Source: CAZCDS01 sp964497585 (GTDB taxonomy: Bacteria; Desulfobacterota; Desulfomonilia; Desulfomonilales; Desulfomonilaceae). Taken from it: DNA of 64,000 bases. The notes under the pieces are model-generated. The model was not told where the DNA came from. It ran no database searches and worked only from the letters and a program-made list of their open reading frames with translations. The stretch spans positions 62,001 to 126,000 of the forward strand of contig CAZCDS010000007.1 in assembly GCA_964497585.1 (NCBI GenBank), read 5' to 3'. A program made the translations under genes and the position numbers. Shown one piece after another: positions 33,719-42,539 of the stretch (position 1 is its first letter; each line of letters opens with the position of its first letter).

Positions 33719-34674
33719 GCGCCGCCCTCCTTTCCCTAGAGGATGTTCGAACCAACCCGCGTCGGGCCTTCGTTGAGTTTAGGCATTCCCTCTGTCGAAG
33801 CAAGTTCCCGGAGTTTCCTCTGATTTCTTGGTACGTTCACTCGAGCAGGTCTGGTCGTTAGATAATGCTAGCCTCAATCTCCAGGCAGCGGGCGATCATG
33901 CCCTTGGCACGATCCTTTGTCGTCTTCTCCGTAACTCAGGAATACTCAGCGAATTTCTTTTCGGGAAGGTCTCGAATTTTTCGGCGGGCACAAGCAAATA
34001 AGAGGCGACGTTCGTGCAGCTCTGCCTCACGGAAAGGAGGCATGGATAGGAATGTCTCCCGGCGCTGAACATACCCGAGGGCGCGACAACGAGAAACGGT
34101 TTTTTCGGTTCGCTGATCGAAGAGTGTGGCGATTTTGCTACAGTCTGCTCACACTTTAAGAGAGAGGGGGCAAGGAAGCGCCTCTCGACGAATTGTCGGG
34201 GATGGGTCTGGTCCGATCTGCATGAGCTGAGAGGTCCGCTTGGAAACGGCTTGACTGCCGCGTCCTGACAGAGATATCCTGATGAGGCCTACTGTGCCTC
34301 GCTCTTAACCTACCTTTTTTGGGTAACTCTTAATCCTGATAGAACAGTGCTGTGAAGAGCGTTCAGCGGTGGGTATTTTCATGTACGCGGGGTGTGCCCT
34401 GACCTTATCTTCCGCAGGGCCTCGGCGCCTTTTCAAGCGCGTGATGCGCTATCTCGCCCGGTTTTCATGGGCTATGGCTCAGAGGGGAGCCGCTGAAGAG
34501 GTCTGAGGGGCTGGTGTTTCTATGGAGGGGCACGTGCTCGAATACGGTCGGAGGTGGCAAGTTCATTAGGCGTCGGTGTTTCCTTAGGCTCCGAAAGCAT
34601 AGAAACAAGGAAATTTCTATACAAAATGCTTGTTTTGGACGAATCGACGAAAAACATCCGCATGCACTAAAATT
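33719..34674. other. Long gap with one TGA-interrupted frame and a 150-bp repeat
   Basis: No intact gene. On the minus strand 34043-33858 is a 61-codon frame with an internal TGA at codon 36 (reading DLPEKKFAEYS, TGA, VTEKTTKDRAKGM). The direct repeat at 34241-34390 lies in the right half. Confidence 0.4.
34241..34390 (+). repeat. 150-bp direct repeat, copy 1
   Basis: Differs from 40459-40608 at only two positions (A/G and T/C) over 150 bp, same orientation, 6.2 kb apart. It contains a small hairpin GAGGC-CTACTGT-GCCTC. Such identity next to degenerate intergenic DNA points to recent copying or exchange. Confidence 0.9.
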
Positions 34675-36021
34675 TCAAATCAGACTCATTTCGTCCAAGA
34701 TCTCTTCCATCTGCCAGGGCAAGATTCCCACGACCAGAGCCAGATCCAATATCGTGAATCTCTCCCGCATCTGATAGGCGTTTTTCCAAAATTCCATGAA
34801 ACGATGTGTTTCCATGCCCTGCCCGCCGATACGGATATCCCGGACCCGGTGAGCTGCGCCGCCTTCCTTGAGACAGCTTTTGATCCTCTCGGGCGATCTC
34901 AAGAAGCCGCTGAGAGTCGAGCGCAGGTCGTCCCATCGGCCTGGCCGGGATAATTCCCGAATGGATAACTCGTACTTGAGCGTCTTCTTCCGGAAGGCTT
35001 CCCGAACCACGCCCGACAAAGGCCCCCAAAAAACCTCGTCGATTTCTGCTGGGGGCAGCCTGAAGGCCGGCGTTTCCACGCTCAAGACCTTTTCATACAA
35101 TGCCGCCGATAGAATCGTGGCCACCCCGACCTGCCGGCCGTGAAAATCGTGCTTTTGGCCTTGAGCGTCCGAGACCATGTCAATGGCGTGGGAGATCAGG
35201 TGCTCGCCGCCCGAAGCCGGGGCTGACGAGCCGGCCAAGGTCATAGCCACGCCGGACAAGACCAGGGCTTCGAAAAGAGCTTTAATTACCCCTGGTTCCC
35301 TTGAGGCTATCTTTTGAGAGTTCTCCAAATATACCGGTTCCAATCTGCTGATAAGATCGACGATGTATTGGCAGTAATATTCTCCGAAGAGAAACTGGTT
35401 AATCTTCCAGTCCGCAGAGCTTACCGTTTTGGCCACTACGTCCCCCAATCCGGAGGCGGTCAGCTCGAAAGGTGCGTTTTCAATGATTTCCGGAACGGCA
35501 AAAACCCCCTTACAGGCCTCGGCATGAAACAGGACCTTGAGGCCGTCTACGGTGGCGGCCACATTGGCAGATGCATAACCATTCATGGAAGCAGCAGTGG
35601 CCACGGCAAAAAAAGGCTTCTTCCTTTCAAAAGCCACCCATTTGGTCAAATCGTTGACCACCCCGCTGCCCACGGCAATCAGGGCTTGGGATTCGGGGGC
35701 ATCCCTTAATATCAAATCCTTGGTCAGGTCGTCCGTTTTAGGCGATTCACCGTTCTCATAATCTTGTATAATATAAAGATTGACCTCGGCCCCGGCCCTT
35801 TTCAGGCGCTCTTCCACGGCGGCTCCAGCCGCCTCATAGGTTCGCCGGTCGGCTATCAGAAGGTAATTTGGTTCTGCTGCATAACCTTCGGCCGTTTCAC
35901 ATAACCTGTCGATTGCTCTTGGTTCATAGAAGTAATGTTCCGTGGGTATCCTGTGCCGGCGGCCGCATTCGCAATCAAAGGATTTACCCCATAGGTCGAA
36001 TCTGCTTATGATCAAGCCCAT
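34675..36021 (-). CDS. Glycerol-1-phosphate dehydrogenase-like enzyme (AraM/EgsA family)
   Basis: The 448-residue protein belongs to the dehydroquinate synthase/iron-alcohol dehydrogenase fold. The N-terminal FDCECGRRHRIPT is typical of G1P dehydrogenases; IAVGSGVVNDLTK is the nucleotide-binding loop; metal ligands are expected in SGLGDVVAK (Asp), GGEHLISHAID (His) and KHDFHGRQVGV (His). Such enzymes reduce dihydroxyacetone phosphate to sn-glycerol-1-phosphate, the archaeal lipid backbone stereoisomer, also used by some bacteria. No GGGP synthase gene is nearby. AAGGA lies 11 nt before the ATG. It lies between two 150-bp direct repeats. Confidence 0.8.
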   Translation of the reverse strand: MGLIISRFDLWGKSFDCECGRRHRIPTEHYFYEPRAIDRLCETAEGYAAEPNYLLIADRRTYEAAGAAVEERLKRAGAEVNLYIIQDYENGESPKTDDLTKDLILRDAPESQALIAVGSGVVNDLTKWVAFERKKPFFAVATAASMNGYASANVAATVDGLKVLFHAEACKGVFAVPEIIENAPFELTASGLGDVVAKTVSSADWKINQFLFGEYYCQYIVDLISRLEPVYLENSQKIASREPGVIKALFEALVLSGVAMTLAGSSAPASGGEHLISHAIDMVSDAQGQKHDFHGRQVGVATILSAALYEKVLSVETPAFRLPPAEIDEVFWGPLSGVVREAFRKKTLKYELSIRELSRPGRWDDLRSTLSGFLRSPERIKSCLKEGGAAHRVRDIRIGGQGMETHRFMEFWKNAYQMRERFTILDLALVVGILPWQMEEILDEMSLI

Positions 36022-36317
36022 TTTCTAGTTTTCCTTATATGCGGTGATCTCGGCGCCCCGCCTGCGCGTTCGCCAGAGGACTTACGCGTTCGTCGGAGAA
36101 CATCCGATTCACTGATCGATTGTCAAGTCGCCATTCTAAGCCTGTTGTCCTTACACCCAGACCGCTGCCCGGCTCTAACCGGATTCTCGTCTCACCGCGC
36201 TGCGATCCGTGACCATCAACTAAGAATTCCTGGACGTCTTTGATTTGTTCCTTCATAAGAAATGGTTAGCCCCTAATCTCCTTTTAAGAGCATTTCATCT
36301 TCGCCGACCCCTCTGCT

Positions 36318-39300
36318 TCAATTTGCTTCCCCCACCAGAATAAAGGGGGCCCAGTAGAAGGGGTGCTCAAATCCCATTTCACGAATCTCTCTCCTCGAGA
36401 GTGTCAGCGCATCCAGCTTGTTCCTGCCCCCTTTCACGTGTCGGAAGAAGTTCTCCACAAGTATCACGCTGGACTTTTCAGCCACCGACCAGAGGCTCAT
36501 CAGCACGGACCGGGCACCTGCGTAGTGAAAAGCCCGTCCCATGCTCATGACACCCTCTCCGGAGAGTTCCTTTCCCAGGCCAGTTTGACAGGCGGTCAGC
36601 GCCACCGCGTCCGTGTCCAACTTCAGGCCCATGACATCACTCATTTTCAGGAAACCGTCTGTTCCGGGAGGCACCATGGTGAGAGCTAGAAATGGTTCTG
36701 CCAGACCCGGTATCCTTGTGCTGAAAACCCCATGGGTAGCGAACACGATCCATCGGTACCGATGGACTTCAGGGACCACTGTTGACAGGAACACCCGCTT
36801 GCTGGCTTGGAGTCCGGTGAGGATACTGCTGGAGTCGCCGAACATTTTTCCAAGGTTCTCGGCCAGTCGCCCTGTCTGGACGAGCCGTTGGAAAACGAGA
36901 TTTCCTCCGCTCGCCTCCTTTATGGATGACATCATGGTTGCATAGAACTCCCTCTTACCTTCGGACACCTGCATGCCGCCAGCTTTTGCAGCCCTTGCCT
37001 CTTTCATTTCAAAGACCGGGTCGGCAATCACGAGCAGTCGCGTCTCCGCCGTTGTCCGGCCCCGTAGTCTTCGGGCTAAGGTGAGCGCGGTGATGGACTG
37101 GTGATACACCATGGGATAGACCTCCCCAAGGTAGCGGAGCCCCTTCGGATAGTCACCCCACTCACCTCTCTTCCATGAGGGCTTACCCTCGATAACCAGG
37201 GCCTCGAAGGGCAGGATGCACAGGATACCGTCCGGAATGATGACCAGGGGCGTTCCTTTTGGAACGTCCGCAAGAACCGGTGCGAGAAGCCTCCTATAGA
37301 GGAGTTGACCGAGTTTGGGATCGTATTGGCGAAGCCGCGTGGTTTCGAAGGGCCTTCGAAAGTTCCTCACCTGACGACACAAATCAATGGCATCCCATTC
37401 CACGTACGAGCTGCGAACTACATTCTTTCCCTCACACAGCCGCACAGCCACCCCATCGTGGAACAGGTCGAAAACCACGATGTGTTCACCCGGGCGAATC
37501 GCGGCCTGCCTGAGCAAAACGGGTTTCGGGTACTTGACCGCAGCGTATGGCGTGTGCTCTTTCCAAAGAATCTCCACGAACCCATTCAGATCGGATTCAG
37601 CTTTCAGGATTTGTCTCGTAAGGGTTTGGAATCGCACGGGGTCCGTGTCTCTCGAGGTCTGGCTCAGTCCTTTCCTGAGACGAGCGAGCCTGGTGACCAA
37701 CTCCTCTTCACGATCGAGAAGTTCTTTGGGCACCCCTGCATATCCGAGCTCGGATCTCCGGGAGACGTTGTCGGCAAACGCGCGTGCCTTGACGAGTTCG
37801 CCGGACTCGATGCTCTCGGCAGCTCTGCCTTGTTTCATACGTATACGCGTCAGGCCCTTGGCAGGCTCCGAGCGATAGAAACCACCTATGCGCACGTTGA
37901 AAAAGCTTGTCCGCTCCGAAGGAAGGAGCCCGCTCCTGATCTGCTCCGCGATCTCGGCCCCTCTTTTGTAGAATTTCTCCGCGTTGTCATAATCCCGGAG
38001 GGCTTCAAAAATCCGTCCCAATCCCGTGCATGCAGCAAAGAGCGCATCGACCTTTCCACTTCTTTCGCCGAATTGCAGAGATTTCTGGTAATACCTTCTG
38101 GCGGTCTGGTAGTCCTTCCTGAGAAGGTAGAATCTTGCGAGGCTCAGGTCGTCTTGGGATTCCTTCAGGTACACGTGGGCTCGATCAAATTCGCCAAGGT
38201 CGAGATAGAGGTTGCCTATTTCTGCTGAGACCGATCGAGCAGAGAAGGGGTCTTTTCGCAAGACATCGTGCGACTTTTCGAATTTGGCCAACGCCTTGTC
38301 GTATTCCTTCCTTGCAACGTAGATTCTTCCCATCAGGCTCAATGTTTGAGCCTGAGCCGTAGTCTGCACCACGAAGAAGCCTATATTCTCGGCCTTCGCG
38401 AGCGATGTCTCGCACATCTCCAGCGATTTCTCATACTGGCCCAGAGACTCGTACAGCCGCGCCATCATTGTCAGCGTCCCTTGCTCGCAGACAAAGCACG
38501 CGGCCTCTCGCTCCATGTCCAATGCCTGACGATAGAACCCGAGGGCCCTGTCATAGTGGCCCCAGTCCTGATAGACGTGCCCGATTTGTTTGAGGCTTCC
38601 GGAGATATCCGACGCGTTGCCAACCTTCTTTCTGATTGCCAATGCCTTGTCCAGGAGTTCCAGCGATTTGCGAAAGCGACCCGCCTCCGCGTTCACTTGA
38701 GCCATGTGGTTGAGGCATTGAGCCTCCCCCCGCAGATCCCTGGCGCTCACGCGAATTCTGAGCGCCTCGGCATAAACCTCCCGGGCCTTTTTGTGCAGTC
38801 CTATTCGCCGATAGACCATTCCCATGTGTTCCAAGTTAAGGGCCTCGCCCTTGAGGTCGCCCATTCTGCGGGCCACTTCCCTGGCACGAGCGAAGAAATC
38901 CAGTGCCTTCTGGTATCTGCCCGATTCGTTGTACACGAAACCCATGTCACCGAGCGTGAACTTCTCCCACATGGCGTCGCGCTGTCGCCGGTGTATTTCC
39001 AGCGCCTGCCGATAGAATTGCAGAGCCTTGTCATGGTGTCCCGTCTCTTTGTGGAGCCTCGCAATACTTCTCAGTGTGTACGACACTGCCTTGTCTGCGC
39101 GCCTGCTTTTCTGACTTTTCAGATACCTCTCGTAATACTCGAGAGCCTTGTCAAATTTACCCATGCGTTGATAACTGGAGGCAATCCCCCACAGCGCGGT
39201 TTCCATGCCGATGACATCATTTTTTTCCCGGAACAGAGCCAGCGCCCTTGTGTAAAGCTCCAGCGCCTTTTCCCTGCGGTTCAATAGGCCTTCCAGATGG

Positions 39301-39905
39301 GCTCTGTGAAAGAAGCCGCGTGCTTGGCGGCGGCCTTCAAAGCTCTTGCTGCTGAGTTCAATTGCTTTCTCGATGAATTGAGATCCAGCTCTGTAGTTGC
39401 CCGAGCTGTAGTGAACAGACCCCAGCTCTTTGAGCAGGTCTGCCTCTTCTGCCGTGTCACCCAGCCTCCTGGCGCTCGCCAACGCACCGGAATAAGCCTG
39501 CAGGGCCTTTTTGTACTCATTCAGAAAACGGTACCGCCTACCCATGGCCTCAAGGCTGGCCATCTCCCCTTTGAGGTCTCCGCACTGTCGCTGTATTGCC
39601 AGCGCTTTCCGGTAGAATTCCAGGGCCTTGAGATAGTCCCCGAATTTGCTGTACGCGTAAGCAATATCGTGCAAGGTATGGGCGGCCGATGAGGGATCCT
39701 TGGCCTGGCTGTAAGCCTTGTATGCCGCCATGTACATCTCCACCGCCTTGTTCACGTCGTGCGCGGAGGAGGCTTTTTCAAGGAGCTTTCGACCCTGGTC
39801 CCTCAGTGCCGCCGCGTTTCCCGCGGGCTGCGACGATCTCACATCCGAGAACGAAACCAGCGCAAGAATGCAAGTACATGCTACCGACACAATCCCTGTT
39901 TTCAT
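36318..39905 (-). CDS. Exported TPR-CHAT protein (caspase-like)
   Basis: The 1195-residue protein has a signal peptide (IVSVACTCILALVSF), then about 17-18 tetratricopeptide repeats (typical text: YDRALGFYRQALDMEREA) to about residue 650, a helical linker, and a C-terminal CHAT domain (about 850-1195). The CHAT caspase-like dyad is visible: His in WIVFATHGVFS near residue 1056 and Cys in ALTACQTGLGKELSGEG near 1105, followed by LMSLWSV. With a signal peptide it should act outside the cytoplasm, unlike the CHAT proteases of CRISPR type III-E. Its target is unknown. No protease partner lies beside it. Confidence 0.9.
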   Translation of the reverse strand: MKTGIVSVACTCILALVSFSDVRSSQPAGNAAALRDQGRKLLEKASSAHDVNKAVEMYMAAYKAYSQAKDPSSAAHTLHDIAYAYSKFGDYLKALEFYRKALAIQRQCGDLKGEMASLEAMGRRYRFLNEYKKALQAYSGALASARRLGDTAEEADLLKELGSVHYSSGNYRAGSQFIEKAIELSSKSFEGRRQARGFFHRAHLEGLLNRREKALELYTRALALFREKNDVIGMETALWGIASSYQRMGKFDKALEYYERYLKSQKSRRADKAVSYTLRSIARLHKETGHHDKALQFYRQALEIHRRQRDAMWEKFTLGDMGFVYNESGRYQKALDFFARAREVARRMGDLKGEALNLEHMGMVYRRIGLHKKAREVYAEALRIRVSARDLRGEAQCLNHMAQVNAEAGRFRKSLELLDKALAIRKKVGNASDISGSLKQIGHVYQDWGHYDRALGFYRQALDMEREAACFVCEQGTLTMMARLYESLGQYEKSLEMCETSLAKAENIGFFVVQTTAQAQTLSLMGRIYVARKEYDKALAKFEKSHDVLRKDPFSARSVSAEIGNLYLDLGEFDRAHVYLKESQDDLSLARFYLLRKDYQTARRYYQKSLQFGERSGKVDALFAACTGLGRIFEALRDYDNAEKFYKRGAEIAEQIRSGLLPSERTSFFNVRIGGFYRSEPAKGLTRIRMKQGRAAESIESGELVKARAFADNVSRRSELGYAGVPKELLDREEELVTRLARLRKGLSQTSRDTDPVRFQTLTRQILKAESDLNGFVEILWKEHTPYAAVKYPKPVLLRQAAIRPGEHIVVFDLFHDGVAVRLCEGKNVVRSSYVEWDAIDLCRQVRNFRRPFETTRLRQYDPKLGQLLYRRLLAPVLADVPKGTPLVIIPDGILCILPFEALVIEGKPSWKRGEWGDYPKGLRYLGEVYPMVYHQSITALTLARRLRGRTTAETRLLVIADPVFEMKEARAAKAGGMQVSEGKREFYATMMSSIKEASGGNLVFQRLVQTGRLAENLGKMFGDSSSILTGLQASKRVFLSTVVPEVHRYRWIVFATHGVFSTRIPGLAEPFLALTMVPPGTDGFLKMSDVMGLKLDTDAVALTACQTGLGKELSGEGVMSMGRAFHYAGARSVLMSLWSVAEKSSVILVENFFRHVKGGRNKLDALTLSRREIREMGFEHPFYWAPFILVGEAN

Positions 39906-40119
39906 GAACCACCCCGCTCCATTGAGACACGATTCGAGACTACTTCAGTCAGCCTACGGCTCTGATGGGCGAAAAGACCTCCAATATCAACCCCATTCAG
40001 AACTCAAGTGCGATGTACCCTTTGAGGCAGGTCAGGGCCAAAAGAGGGTTGCTTGCTGATTTTCTGTTAAGCGGATTCTTTCGAGCACCAGAAACGTGAA
40101 GTATGTTCCGGAACGAGTC

Positions 40120-40340
40120 CACGACCGCACAGATGCCGGTCGTTTTGGACTAAAAACCAGCCGTCTTACAAACTTCGACCGCCGAATTGGCTCCACAGCG
40201 GTTTTGAAAACGATCCGACGACCCAAATTCCCACATTTGTGCCATTTCAGGGGCTCTTTTCCCAAAAGAGGAACGTACCACTCCTTCTGCTTCCCGGTCA
40301 ACCCCGAGCTTGAACGTGTGCCTTCACCCAAACACTGCCC
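40120..40340 (-). repeat. Inverted repeat element, copy 1
   Basis: Read on the minus strand it aligns with 40988-41205 on the plus strand: GTTTGGGTGAAGGCACACG, then AAGGAGTGGTACG, TGGCACAAATGTGGGAAT, and CGTTTTCAAAACCGCT. Both end in an imperfect palindrome (here ACGACCG...CGGTCGT). Similarity by eye about 60-65 percent. Confidence 0.55.
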
Positions 40341-40458
40341 GATAGTGATGGGCGAACTGGCACGCAGACGCGACATGAACTTGCCACCTCCCAGCGGTGA
40401 TGGCCCAGGATGATCTGCTTACGGTCTAGTATGATGCGAACGAGAAGGGCATGCTGCC

Positions 40459-40608
40459 TGGAAACGGCTTGACTGCCGCGTCCTGACAGAGATATCCTGA
40501 TGAGGCCTACTGTGCCTCGCTCTTAACCTACCTTTTTTGGGTAACTCTTAATCCTGATAGAACAGTGCTGTGAAGGGCGTTCAGCGGTGGGCATTTTCAT
40601 GTACGCGG
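40459..40608 (+). repeat. 150-bp direct repeat, copy 2
   Basis: 148 of 150 positions match 34241-34390 in the same orientation. The flanking sequences on both sides are unrelated, so the unit boundaries are sharp. Confidence 0.9.
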
Positions 40609-40987
40609 TTCGCTCTCTCAGGCTGTTCGCAGTGACTATGGTATGGCAGGCGACGGTTGACGCGGTCTCTTCGAGCTTGGGGAAATTCCAGTTGTCGAAG
40701 TGCTGAAGGGATGCGGGGGGGGGGTGCCGAAATCGAGCCGTGGCAGCCAAATTCATGGACGCCAACTCTCCTAATCAACCCATGCCTGGGCGATGATCTT
40801 GGCGTATTCTTTTCGCTCCTCGATGGTCTTTTTGATGGGCGCCTCTCATTCCGTGATTGAGATCGGCTCACGGTAGCACACCCATCACTGATGAGGTAAT
40901 ACCAGGGATCGCAGGGGTCGGCTAGGCCGTCTTCTCGGTCACCTTTGCGTACTGGCAACTTCAGGCTTCCCGTTGACAAACCTTGAT

Positions 40988-41205
40988 CAAGCGCGTTTGG
41001 GGGAAGGTGCACGCTCAGGACTGCGTTTGACCGTGGAGCAGAGGGAGTGGTATGCTCGAATCCAGGGAAATATACCATTGATCTGGCACAAACATGGGAA
41101 TCGCAATCGCTGGACCGTTTTCTGCAAAGCTGCAACGCCGATCAAGGATACGATAGCATTCGGACGGCTGGCCTTTGTCCTACAAATGACGGTCATTTGT
41201 CAGAT
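40988..41205 (+). repeat. Inverted repeat element, copy 2
   Basis: Partner of 40120-40340. It ends with the perfect palindrome ACAAATGAC-G-GTCATTTGT at about 41183-41201. Confidence 0.55.
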
Positions 41206-41238
41206 CTTTCGATAATTTCCACCGAGCCGGAGGATGCC

Positions 41239-41412
41239 ATGGAATTCTGGGTGGGCTTGTCGCTGGGCATGCATTTGGGAAGAATCATTGCAGATGTATT
41301 GGAAAAGATCGGACGAGAATACGGACTACTCGACACTAAAGCCGAGCATAAGATTGAGCGAATTGAGAAACTGGAGACCGAGGTTATGGACGTGGTGGAA
41401 GAATTCCGGTAA
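41239..41412 (+). CDS. Small helical protein, 57 residues
   Basis: The ATG at 41239 has GGAGG 6 nt upstream. The product (start MEFWVGLSLGMHLGRIIADV) is amphipathic at first and then a charged heptad-like helix (KIERIEKLETEVMDVVEEF). It may be a small membrane-associated or coiled-coil protein. No family recognised. Confidence 0.45.
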   Translation: MEFWVGLSLGMHLGRIIADVLEKIGREYGLLDTKAEHKIERIEKLETEVMDVVEEFR

Positions 41413-41731
41413 TGCTTCACGGTATCCGCGATCTCTTTCGTGGACATCATCTGTTCGGAGCTCCTGACTATCTCCCATCATCCGCAGCGCCCCGGCGGGC
41501 CTTTCGCGTACACGATGATCTCTCTCGACCGATCGGAGTTGGGGTGTGAGTGAGTCTTGGAATTTGCATGGACGGTGTTGAGAATTAACACAGCCGGATA
41601 ACTGAGCACCATCTTCGGCATTGATATCGGGTAATCACAATTTATCGAATGGATGTTTAATGGTTCCGCAAGGTTAGATTACTTGCAGACACTTTTTTGG
41701 GGGGTCGGTCTGAATGATTTCGGTGGGTTAG
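41413..41731. other. Gap downstream of tRNA-Gly
   Basis: No supported feature seen. Confidence 0.4.
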
Positions 41732-41806
<75 letters not shown>

Positions 41807-41966
41807 ACCAATGGTAAGTATATAGAGCGATACAGGCGGGTGTCAAGCAGAATTGTCCACTGCACGTGAGCCCTATTTTGCGCGAGGCGATCGCTTGGTG
41901 CAAAGGCGTGTCTCCGAGGATAGAAACCACCTGGCAATCTCGGGTGTGGCCTTCATAGGGCCCGCT

Positions 41967-42407
41967 TCACTCCACCCGGTCGATCGGATCGCCCACCGCA
42001 ACTTCTCCGCCCTCGAGGACCCGGGCGAAGACTCCTTCTTCGGGCATGATGCAGTCGCCTATCTTATGGTAGATGGCACATCTCGTATGGCACTCTTTGC
42101 CGATCTGGGTCACTTCCACAAGTGCGCCGTGGCCGATCTTGAGACGGTCACCAACCTTGACCGCTTTGAGGTTAAATCCCTCCGTCGTGATGTTTTCCGC
42201 AAAGCTGCCCGGCTTGACATCCAGGCCCTTGTCCGCCATGGTCCGGATCTGCTCTATGGAGAGGATTGAAACCTGCCGATGCCAATCGCCACCATGTGCA
42301 TCTCCGATCAAACCGAATCCCTTTTCGAGCACTCCCGAACCCACGTCCTTTTTTGGGGTCCCTTTGTGTCGACTCAGACAAACGGCAATGACTTTTCCTT
42401 CTGACAC
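41967..42407 (-). CDS. MOSC-domain protein
   Basis: The 146-residue protein matches the stand-alone MOSC domain linked to molybdenum cofactor or sulfur handling: VIAVCLSRHKGTPKKDVG, GLIGDAHGGDWHRQVSILS, PGSFAENITTEG and the conserved cysteine in GKECHTRCAIY. The GTG at 42407 gives the usual length; an ATG at 42506 would add 33 residues with no family likeness. It lies downstream of the EF-G-like gene on the same strand. Confidence 0.85.
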   Translation of the reverse strand: MSEGKVIAVCLSRHKGTPKKDVGSGVLEKGFGLIGDAHGGDWHRQVSILSIEQIRTMADKGLDVKPGSFAENITTEGFNLKAVKVGDRLKIGHGALVEVTQIGKECHTRCAIYHKIGDCIMPEEGVFARVLEGGEVAVGDPIDRVE

Positions 42408-42539
42408 GATACCGTCCAAGCAAGAGAATTCGTCCGGAAGAACCTGACATGCCCTGGGGTCCCGAAACGATCGCACGAGAAAAGCCGGGGGGATCTCCGG
42501 TCGCATGCCACGGATTCCCCGGACCTGGAGCGCTGTTCC

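Larger units (their letters stand above)
39906..41238. other. Repeat-rich gap
   Basis: No supported gene. It holds two inverted copies of an approximately 220-bp element (40120-40340 and 40988-41205) and copy 2 of the 150-bp direct repeat (40459-40608). Confidence 0.5.

Noticed and set aside
34241..34390. CRISPR or tandem repeat explanation for the 150-bp units
   Set aside because: Only two copies are present, 6.2 kb apart, with no regular spacers and no cas genes.
37305..39287. Long plus-strand open frames inside the TPR-CHAT gene
   Set aside because: They are antisense shadows of the TPR repeats, lack ribosome sites and show no family likeness.
36318..39905. CHAT protein as part of a type III-E CRISPR (Craspase-like) system
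   Set aside because: It has a signal peptide, and no CRISPR array or effector gene exists in the window.
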